Of a stretch of DNA of 23,600 bases, positions 14,606 through 20,224 are shown piece by piece. This DNA comes from an uncultured Selenomonadaceae bacterium. Lineage in GTDB: Bacteria > Bacillota > Negativicutes > Selenomonadales > Selenomonadaceae. Within the stretch, counting starts at the first letter, position 1. The number at the start of each line of letters is the position of its first letter. The DNA lies in NCBI GenBank assembly GCA_905236145.1, contig CAJOOE010000006.1, positions 1 to 23,600 of the forward strand, written 5' to 3'. The notes under the pieces were generated by a model. That model had not been told where the DNA came from, did not search any database, and saw only the letters and a program-made list of their open reading frames with translations. The translations under genes and the position numbers were made by a program.

Positions 14606-15898
14606 TCAAAAATTTTTCTCCGTCAATACAAGTTCAAGTTCATTCAAAACATCGTCAACATCTTTTTCGGTAATTACAAGCGGCGGCTGGAAAGCCATTA
14701 CATTACGACCGACACCGCCCTTTCCGATTATAAAACCGCGATCTTTCAAAATTTCCAGAACCTCGTCGAGTTCTTTAAAAGCCGGCGATTTGTCCGGGTG
14801 AACAAATTCCGCACCGATCATCAAGCCCAAGCCGCGAACGTCGCCGATAATCGGGTGACGCTTTTTTATTTCGAGAAGTCCGGATTTTAATTGATCTCCC
14901 CGCTCCTTTGCGTTCAGAGCAAGATTTTTTTCTTTTATGTAGTCGAGAACGGCAAGCCCGGCAGTCGAAGAAACCGGATTTCCGCCGAGTGTCGAGGCAC
15001 CGGGGCGGGTGTAAGTATTCGCAATTTCTTCGGTCGAAATAAAAGCACTTATCGGTTGACCGTTGCCGAGTGCCTTCGCCACGCTCATAATATCCGGCGT
15101 AACTTCAAAATTTTCAATCGCAAACATTTTTCCCGTCCGGGCAAAACCCGTCTGAACTTCGTCGATAATCAAAAGAGCGTCGTACTTTTCCAAAATCTCT
15201 TTGACTCGCTTGAAATAATTTTTCGGCGGGACAATTATTCCGGCATTTCCCTGAATCGGCTCCGCAATCAATGCGGCAATTTTCCCGGAAGTCGCCGTCC
15301 GGATAATCGTTTCGATTTTATTTGCACATTCCAAGTCGCACTCCGGATATTTTTTGCCGAGAGGACAGCGGTAACAATTCGGATTTGGAGCAAAATTTAT
15401 TCCGCCCACCGGATTGGGATCCGTTCTCCACATACCTATTCCGGTCAAACTCATTGTCAATTTTGTCCGCCCGTGCAAGCCGTTCTGCAGGGCGATAAAT
15501 TCCGAACGCCCGGTATAAATCGACGCGAGCAATAAAGAACCTTCGTTTGCCTCCGTGCCGGTCGAACAGAAAAACATTTTTTTCAAATTTCCCGGTGCGA
15601 CTTCCGCAAGTCTTTCTGCAAGATTTACAAAGTTTTCCGTCAAATAAATGTTGCAGACGTGTTGCAAATTTTTTATCTGCTCAATCATTCTTTCGGTGAT
15701 GTAAGGATTGCAATGCCCGCAATTTATAACGGAAACTCCCGCATAACAGTCGAGATATTTTTTGCCTTCCGTGTCGAAAAGATATTGCATTTCTCCGCGA
15801 ACAAACTCCGGCGGATTTGAATAAAAATGACCCAAGCACGGCATAATATATTCACGTTTCTTTTTTAAAATGCCGTCTGCTCCGATAAAATTTTTCAT
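14606..15898 (-). CDS. Class III PLP-dependent aminotransferase (AGXT2/GabT-like)
   Basis: The 430-residue protein has the class III features: STGTEANEG (112-120) for PLP phosphate binding, IIDEVQTGFARTG with Asp246, and the Schiff-base Lys275 in SVAKALGNGQPISAF. It carries a four-cysteine insert CYRCP...CDLEC (Cys175, 178, 187, 191), which is seen in alanine-glyoxylate aminotransferase-2-like and related omega-aminotransferases and may bind a metal or form disulfides. Candidate substrates are 4-aminobutyrate, beta-alanine or alanine/glyoxylate; the sequence does not decide among them. The ATG start has SD AAAGGA nine bases upstream. It is the second gene after an unknown 183-residue protein (18-bp gap) and ends at a strong terminator. 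Confidence 0.88.
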   Translation of the reverse strand: MKNFIGADGILKKKREYIMPCLGHFYSNPPEFVRGEMQYLFDTEGKKYLDCYAGVSVINCGHCNPYITERMIEQIKNLQHVCNIYLTENFVNLAERLAEVAPGNLKKMFFCSTGTEANEGSLLLASIYTGRSEFIALQNGLHGRTKLTMSLTGIGMWRTDPNPVGGINFAPNPNCYRCPLGKKYPECDLECANKIETIIRTATSGKIAALIAEPIQGNAGIIVPPKNYFKRVKEILEKYDALLIIDEVQTGFARTGKMFAIENFEVTPDIMSVAKALGNGQPISAFISTEEIANTYTRPGASTLGGNPVSSTAGLAVLDYIKEKNLALNAKERGDQLKSGLLEIKKRHPIIGDVRGLGLMIGAEFVHPDKSPAFKELDEVLEILKDRGFIIGKGGVGRNVMAFQPPLVITEKDVDDVLNELELVLTEKNF

Positions 15899-15916
15899 TC
15901 GCCAATTTCCTTTCCG

Positions 15917-16468
15917 TCAAGACTGATGAAGGAAGAAAGATTTTCCCGCCGCCGTCGAAAGTTGCAAATTCGCTCCGTCGCCGAATCTGTTGCCGGCGAT
16001 CAAATATGCAACCGCCTTGCACCAATCGCGAGTCATATTTTCGTCAAAGCCCAAGCAGTAGGCAAGGTCGATAATGTTTGAAAGTTCGTTGTTGTAAATT
16101 TCGTCGTTGACCGACGCACTGAACAAGAGCCAGAAAATCAAGCGATAAAATTCGTTGAAATTCTTATCGCCGGGTTTATTTTTTATGTCGCGGTAAATTT
16201 GAATAAGTCCCTGCTCGTCAACAACTTCAAGCGGGCCGGTTTTTCCCGGATTGAAAGTAGATTCCAAAACAGAAGTGAACATATCGGAATTATAGCGTTT
16301 GAATTGTCCGACCATGTAAGTTTTGTATTTGCCGCTGCCGAACATAAATCCGCTGCCCGTGCGTCCGGATAAAAATCTGTCCGCATCCTGCACCATCGCC
16401 CGGAATTTTGTCAACTTCATATCGGCAGAGCCGGAACCCGTACTCTCCTGTTGCGGTTTTAAAGCCAT
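15917..16468 (-). CDS. Conserved-looking protein of unknown function, 183 residues
   Basis: The start ATG 16468 has an excellent SD (AAGGAGG, eight bases), so this is a real gene. The N-terminus (about 1-16) is Gln/Ser/Gly-rich and probably disordered. A central Gly-rich stretch FLSGRTGSGFMFGSGKYKTYMV follows in two parts. The C-terminal half is helical with FWLLFSASVNDEIYNNELS and IIDLAYCLGFDENM. That half faintly recalls TerB-like helical domains (acidic turn, then Glu-containing helix), but I cannot assign a family. No signal peptide or membrane segment is present. It leads a two-gene unit with the class III aminotransferase and is divergent from fmt, with two palindromes in the shared upstream region. 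Confidence 0.7.
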   Translation of the reverse strand: MALKPQQESTGSGSADMKLTKFRAMVQDADRFLSGRTGSGFMFGSGKYKTYMVGQFKRYNSDMFTSVLESTFNPGKTGPLEVVDEQGLIQIYRDIKNKPGDKNFNEFYRLIFWLLFSASVNDEIYNNELSNIIDLAYCLGFDENMTRDWCKAVAYLIAGNRFGDGANLQLSTAAGKSFFLHQS

Positions 16469-16514
16469 AAACTCTTCCTCCTTCAATCTCTGCAAAAAAA
16501 ATTTCGCCTTTGTA

Positions 16515-16550
16515 TTCTGCAGGACGGAAAAATTTTCCTGCAGGAATAAA
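16515..16550. promoter_or_regulatory. Two tandem TTGCAG-type palindromes between divergent genes
   Basis: TTCTGCAGGA (16515-16524) and AATTTTCCTGCAGGAATAAA (16531-16550, with a perfect 12-bp palindrome TTCCTGCAGGAA at its centre) have centres 21 bp apart, two helical turns. They lie between the 183-residue unknown gene (minus) and fmt (plus). This geometry suits a dimeric regulator binding twice on one DNA face. Confidence 0.5.
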
Positions 16551-16603
16551 GAAAGCGTCCGCAGAATTAAAATTTTCGATTTATGTTGACGGGAGGGGTA
16601 ACC

Positions 16604-17524
16604 TTGTCGAAATTGAAAGTAATTTTTATGGGAACGCCGGATTTCGCGGTACCGGGATTGGCGGCATTGGCGGACAATACCGAAATACTTTGCGTCGTAA
16701 CTCAACCGGACAGACCGAAAGGTCGCGGGCAAAAACTTCAGCCGCCGCCGGTAAAAATTTTTGCGGAAGAGCAAAAAATTCCGGTGATTCAGCCGGAGAA
16801 AGTCAAGACTCCGGAAGTCGTCGAAAAACTTGCCGCACTTAAACCGGATTTGATTGCGGTCATCGCTTTCGGTCAGATTTTGTCGCAGGAAATTTTGGAC
16901 ATTCCGAAATTCGGTTGCATAAACGTCCACGCCTCACTTTTACCGAAATATCGCGGAGCCGCTCCTGTCGAACGCTGTTTGATTGACGGAGAAAAAATAA
17001 CCGGCGTGACGACAATGCAAATGGATAAAGGCTTGGATACCGGCGATATGCTTTTGAAAAGCGAAGTACAAATTACCGAAGATATGATTTTGCCGGAACT
17101 CAGGGAAAAACTTATGACGACCGGTGCGGATTTGCTTTTAAAAACGATTTATCTTTTGGAACGCGGGGAACTCAATCCGGTTAAGCAGGACGATTCTCTT
17201 TCGACTTACGCACCGATGCTCGACAAGGAAACCGGGCATATAAATTGGAATGAGCCGGCCGAAAAAATTCACAATCTCGCTCGCGGTCTTTACGGCGGAG
17301 CGTATACATTTTTCGGGGACAAGAAATTTAAGATTTGGCGGACAAAAATTTCCGAAAAAAATATTTCTGCCGCTCCCGGTGAAATTGTCCTGTCGGACAA
17401 AAAATTATTTGCGGGAACGGGCAGCGGTTTGTTGGAAATTTTGGAAATTCAGGCACCCGGCTCCAAAAAACTTGCCGCCGGAGATTTTCTGCGTGGAAAT
17501 GCTTTGAGCGGAAAATTTTTTTAG
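16604..17524 (+). CDS. fmt: Methionyl-tRNA formyltransferase
   Basis: Fmt adds a formyl group from 10-formyl-tetrahydrofolate to initiator Met-tRNA. The 306-residue protein shows the N-terminal FMGTPDFAVPGL (8-19), the tRNA-binding loop DRPKGRGQKLQPPPVK (36-51), the catalytic set Asn107 and His109 in INVHASLLPKYRGAAP with Asp145 in GLDTGDM, and a C-terminal OB-fold domain (about 205-306). The start is TTG 16604: SD GGGAGGGG ends five bases upstream, whereas an earlier in-frame ATG at 16583 would place the SD inside the gene. The usual partner def is not adjacent. A tRNA-Ala gene with its own promoter begins right after the stop. Confidence 0.96.
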   Translation: MSKLKVIFMGTPDFAVPGLAALADNTEILCVVTQPDRPKGRGQKLQPPPVKIFAEEQKIPVIQPEKVKTPEVVEKLAALKPDLIAVIAFGQILSQEILDIPKFGCINVHASLLPKYRGAAPVERCLIDGEKITGVTTMQMDKGLDTGDMLLKSEVQITEDMILPELREKLMTTGADLLLKTIYLLERGELNPVKQDDSLSTYAPMLDKETGHINWNEPAEKIHNLARGLYGGAYTFFGDKKFKIWRTKISEKNISAAPGEIVLSDKKLFAGTGSGLLEILEIQAPGSKKLAAGDFLRGNALSGKFF

Positions 17525-17526
17525 GA

Positions 17527-17555
17527 TTGACAAAACAATACATTTGATGTAATAT
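17527..17555 (+). promoter_or_regulatory. Promoter of tRNA-Ala
   Basis: A perfect -35 TTGACA (17527-17532), a 17-bp spacer and TAATAT (17550-17555) precede the tRNA 5' end by 12 bp. It starts two bases after the fmt stop codon, so the tRNA is transcribed on its own as well as by any readthrough. Confidence 0.8.
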
Positions 17556-17567
17556 AACGGGCGTTGC

Positions 17568-17643
<76 letters not shown>

Positions 17644-17657
17644 AAAATTAAAATCGG

Positions 17658-17681
17658 ATCTCGATGTTTCGGGATTTTTTT
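17658..17681 (+). terminator. Terminator after tRNA-Ala
   Basis: ATCTCGA (17658-17664), a 4-nt loop TGTT, and TCGGGAT (17669-17675) form a 7-bp stem with one G-U pair, running into TTTTTTT (17675-17681). It ends the tRNA transcript 60 bp short of the convergent flavodoxin-like gene. Confidence 0.8.
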
Positions 17682-17741
17682 ATTGCATAAAATCTTTCTT
17701 CATGACCGGAGCCGAAGAAATTCCGGCCTGTGTTACGGTAT

Positions 17742-18407
17742 TTACAAATTCGCACCGATTTTATACGCCGCATCCCCAAATTCCGATTTTTCGACCGCAC
17801 TGCGATAGCCGCAACCGATCGCCCAAATTTGTCCGCAATCTTCCCAATTCATATATCTGACCAAAGTTTCATAATGACTTTTCAACGCCTCAAAAGTCCA
17901 ATCCGCACTGTTCCAAGCCGTCGCCATAAAAATGGATTTTTTACCGTTCAATCGCGTTGTTCGCGAATAAAATCTGTCCACAATGATTTTAAGTTGTGCA
18001 CTCATTCCGTAATAATAGAGCGGCGTGGCAAAGACAAGCAAATCGGCCTCCAACATTTTCGGCATCAGCTTTTGAGAAATTGCGTCGTTGAAAACACAAT
18101 CGCCGTCCATGCCGCACCGATTGCAACCTCTGCAAGGGTGCGTTTCTTCATTCGCCGCATCAAAAGTAAAAATTTCATGACCTGCAGACTTCGCACCTTC
18201 GATAAATTTCTGTGCCAAAAATTTTGAAGTCGATTCGCTTTCCGAGTGCGGGCTGCCGGTAATTACCACAATTTTCATTTTCTTACCCTCCGAAATATTT
18301 TCCATCGGCAATTTTTTTTCGTCGGCGGCGGCAGAAATTCCGCAACCGCTCAGAAAAAGTGAAATTGCTCCGAAACTTGCGATTTTTAAAAAATCTCTTC
18401 TGTCCAT
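17742..18407 (-). CDS. Tat-exported flavodoxin/NADPH-dependent FMN reductase-like lipoprotein with internal start
   Basis: From ATG 18407 the protein has 221 residues. It opens with a twin-arginine signal (MDRRDFLKIASFGA) ending in lipobox LSGC (Cys22), so it should be exported folded and lipidated. After a short spacer, the flavodoxin-like domain starts at Met44 with MKIVVITGSPHSESE, followed by a four-cysteine motif PCRGCNRCGMDGDC (Cys92, 95, 98, 104) and ATPLYYYGMSAQLKIIVDRF. This is the Flavodoxin_2/iron-sulfur flavoprotein-like family, which binds FMN. Met44 itself has an ideal SD (GGAGGG, seven bases), so a cytoplasmic form may also be made. The Tat route is reasonable because FMN proteins fold before export. 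The substrate is unknown. Confidence 0.87.
   Translation of the reverse strand: MDRRDFLKIASFGAISLFLSGCGISAAADEKKLPMENISEGKKMKIVVITGSPHSESESTSKFLAQKFIEGAKSAGHEIFTFDAANEETHPCRGCNRCGMDGDCVFNDAISQKLMPKMLEADLLVFATPLYYYGMSAQLKIIVDRFYSRTTRLNGKKSIFMATAWNSADWTFEALKSHYETLVRYMNWEDCGQIWAIGCGYRSAVEKSEFGDAAYKIGANL
18276..18291 (-). promoter_or_regulatory. Internal ribosome-binding site and ATG inside the Tat flavodoxin-like gene
   Basis: On the minus strand GGAGGG (18286-18291), a 7-nt spacer and ATG (18276-18278) form a textbook translation start. It lies exactly at the boundary where signal and spacer end and the flavodoxin-like domain begins (MKIVVITGSP). This is a better SD than the one before the full-length ATG. 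Confidence 0.65.
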
Positions 18408-18451
18408 ATTCTTCACCTGCAAAAATTTTTTTACGCAATTTCCCGAAATTC

Positions 18452-18479
18452 ATTATAACAAGTCTGTCAACAAAGGCAA
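18452..18479 (-). promoter_or_regulatory. Promoter of the Tat flavodoxin-like gene
   Basis: TTGCCT (18474-18479 on the minus strand), a 16-bp spacer and a perfect TATAAT (18452-18457) lie about 45 bp upstream of the ATG. Inverted AACCG/CCGGTT elements start directly at the -35 (18478-18514), so a regulator bound there would touch the promoter. Confidence 0.6.
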
Positions 18480-18514
18480 CCGTCAGCCGGTTTTTTTTTG
18501 ACAACCGACCGGTT
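18478..18514. promoter_or_regulatory. Pair of AACCG...CCGGTT elements (candidate TetR-type operators)
   Basis: AACCGTCAGCCGGTT (18478-18492) and AACCGACCGGTT (18503-18514) each have inverted AACCG/CGGTT arms. The core ACCGACCGGT of the second resembles operators of several TetR/NemR-like repressors. They lie upstream of the -10 of the Tat flavodoxin-like gene in the divergent region shared with ompH. No regulator gene is in the window. Confidence 0.4.
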
Positions 18515-18515
18515 A

Positions 18516-18535
18516 AATTTTCTTGCAGGAAAATT
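18516..18535. promoter_or_regulatory. Best copy of the TTGCAG palindrome
   Basis: AATTTTCTTGCAGGAAAATT is a 20-bp dyad in which nine of ten base-pair positions are symmetric. It lies between the divergent Tat flavodoxin-like and ompH-like genes, two bases from the AACCG element pair. Related sites occur at 9484, 14523 and 16515-16550. Confidence 0.55.
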
Positions 18536-18662
18536 GCGGAGTTGGCAGAAAAAGCAAAATTCGGAAGTAAATCGTCTGCAAAGATTGATTTTATTTTGTG
18601 ACCGGTGCGGACGAAAATAAAAGATGACGGGTATACCGGAATTTTGGGAGGTAATTTTTTTT

Positions 18663-19091
18663 ATGAGCATAAAGAAATTTCTTGCGGCGGGACTTGTTGC
18701 AATTTCTCTTTTGGCAACGGGTTGCGGAAAGGCACAGATAGGTTATGTGAACGGAAACAAGATTATGGAGGAGGCTCCGCAGATAAAAAATGTTCTCGCG
18801 GAGGCGGAGAGCAAGATTAAAGACATTCAGACAAAGGCGGAGGAAGATTTTGCCAAAAAGCCGGATATGACGGACGAGGAAAGGCAGAAGTCTTTGCAGG
18901 ACGTTGAAAGAAAAGTCGCCGGGATAAATCAGGCGTATTCCACACAACTCAAACAAAAACTGGATGCGGCACTTGCCGACATAAGCAAACAAAAAAATCT
19001 TGACGTTGTAATCGACAGCTCGGACACCCAAAAGCTTATTTTTATGGGCGGCATTGACGTGACCGAAGACGTTATCAAGAAATTACAGTGA
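18663..19091 (+). CDS. OmpH/Skp-family outer-membrane chaperone, predicted lipoprotein
   Basis: The 142-residue protein has a signal peptide MSIKKFLAAGLVAISLLATGC with a near-canonical lipobox (Cys21). It continues IGYVNGNKIMEEAPQIKNV, the OmpH/Skp opening (VDxxxvxxxxPxxk pattern). A long Lys/Glu/Gln-rich coiled coil (about 40-110) and the closing strand LDVVIDSSD follow, as in Skp. Skp guides outer-membrane proteins across the periplasm; here lipidation would tether it to a membrane. ATG 18663 was chosen because GGGAGG lies about 11 bases upstream. An ORF extended to 18624 would include the SD. lpxD follows after 13 bp, the common envelope-gene order in diderm Firmicutes. Confidence 0.83.
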   Translation: MSIKKFLAAGLVAISLLATGCGKAQIGYVNGNKIMEEAPQIKNVLAEAESKIKDIQTKAEEDFAKKPDMTDEERQKSLQDVERKVAGINQAYSTQLKQKLDAALADISKQKNLDVVIDSSDTQKLIFMGGIDVTEDVIKKLQ

Positions 19092-19104
19092 GCGGTGACC
19101 GAAG

Positions 19105-20130
19105 ATGAAAATGACTTTGAAAGAAATTGCCCGGATTGTCGGCGGTGAAATTTGCGGGAACGAAAATGTTGAGATTTCCGGACCGGCAAGCGTGGACAAT
19201 GCCGGCGAAAACGATTTGATTTTTGCGGTCGGAGTACATATAGAAAAAGCAAAAACAAGTCCGGCGGCGGCGGTACTCATTCCCCGCGATGTAGAAAACT
19301 TTCCGAAAGACGCGATAAAAGTTGACGATCCGCGTGCGGCGTTTGCGAAACTTTTGGCGGTGTTTACTCCGAAATTGGAGCGTCCGGTCGAAGTCAGCGA
19401 AAAAGCGTATATCGGAAAAAATGTAAAGATTGCGGCAGGCGTTACGATAATGCCTTTCGCTTTTGTTGACGACAATGCGGAAATTGAAAGCGGGGCGGTA
19501 ATTTATCCTCACGCTTACATAGGACAATACGCCGTTGTCGGAGAAAACAGCTTGATATATTCTTCCGTAACGATTCGCGAATATTGCAAGATAGGAAAGC
19601 GTTGCGTAATTCATTCTTCGGCGGTTATCGGCTCGGACGGTTTCGGATTTACCACGAAGGACGGAGTGCATACAAAAGTTCCTCAAGTCGGAAATGTTGT
19701 CGTTGAGGACGATGTGGAAATCGGTGCTCATGTGGGAATTGATCGTGCGGCTATGGGGTCAACCGTCATAGGACACGGGACGAAAATTGATAATCTCGTT
19801 CATATCGGTCACAACTGCAAAATCGGTGCAAATTGTCTTATCGTCGCACAGACCGGAATTTCCGGCTCAACCGTCGTCGGCGACAATGTGACTTTCGGCG
19901 GGCAGACCGGGACGGTCGGTCACATAACAATCGGCGGCAATTCGGTTTATGCAGCCCGCTCCGGAATTACAAACAATATGCCGGAAAATTCTTTCTGTGC
20001 CGGTTTTCCCGTTCAAACTCATGCCGAATGGCTCCGCATGCAGGCATCGCTCAAAAAATTGCCGGAGCTTGTGAAAAAAGTTCGTCGCTTGGAATCGGAG
20101 AATCGGGGGAACAGGGAACCGGAGAAATAG
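19105..20130 (+). CDS. lpxD: UDP-3-O-(3-hydroxyacyl)glucosamine N-acyltransferase LpxD
   Basis: LpxD catalyses the third committed step of lipid A synthesis, transferring a hydroxyacyl chain from acyl carrier protein. The 341 residues show an N-terminal uridine-binding domain (about 1-95, with ASVDNAGENDLIFA and the phosphate-region AAAVLIP). A left-handed parallel beta-helix of hexapeptide repeats follows (about 100-285), then a C-terminal helix. The catalytic His is His236 in LVHIGHNCKIG, and HSSAVIGSDGFGF is the usual substrate-binding stretch. The last residues (NRGNREPEK) come from a G/A-rich repeat and look non-essential. The start ATG has only a weak GGTGA SD; translation may be helped by ompH 13 bp upstream. 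It shows that the organism makes lipid A. Confidence 0.96.
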   Translation: MKMTLKEIARIVGGEICGNENVEISGPASVDNAGENDLIFAVGVHIEKAKTSPAAAVLIPRDVENFPKDAIKVDDPRAAFAKLLAVFTPKLERPVEVSEKAYIGKNVKIAAGVTIMPFAFVDDNAEIESGAVIYPHAYIGQYAVVGENSLIYSSVTIREYCKIGKRCVIHSSAVIGSDGFGFTTKDGVHTKVPQVGNVVVEDDVEIGAHVGIDRAAMGSTVIGHGTKIDNLVHIGHNCKIGANCLIVAQTGISGSTVVGDNVTFGGQTGTVGHITIGGNSVYAARSGITNNMPENSFCAGFPVQTHAEWLRMQASLKKLPELVKKVRRLESENRGNREPEK

Positions 20131-20136
20131 GAACCG
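20112..20136 (+). repeat. Short G/A-rich repeat spanning the lpxD stop codon
   Basis: CAGGGAACCGGAGAAATAGG followed by AACCG closely matches the copy at 11808-11830. It covers the last codons of lpxD and the stop, with a preceding GAGAATCGGGGGAA that looks like a further degenerate unit. Confidence 0.5.
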
Positions 20137-20157
20137 AAAAAAATTTTCCCCGAATTG

Positions 20158-20187
20158 TTGCAAAAAAACCTGCCGAAAGTTTATAAT
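20158..20187 (+). promoter_or_regulatory. Promoter of the biotin carboxylase gene
   Basis: TTGCAA (20158-20163), an 18-bp spacer and a perfect TATAAT (20182-20187) lie in the 94-bp gap after lpxD, about 38 bp upstream of the ATG. It would let the carboxylase and thiamine pyrophosphokinase genes be expressed separately from ompH-lpxD. Confidence 0.7.
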
Positions 20188-20224
20188 GAACGAAATTTTT
20201 TAATTGTTTTCGGGAGGTGCCTGT

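Noticed and set aside
18484..18500. GCCGG followed by nine T in the divergent region as a plus-strand terminator
   Set aside because: No plus-strand gene lies directly upstream and no stable stem precedes the T run.
18516..18535. Identification of the palindrome as a CodY box
   Set aside because: The arms match AATTTTC/GAAAATT, but CodY boxes have a single central base rather than six, and no codY gene is in the window.
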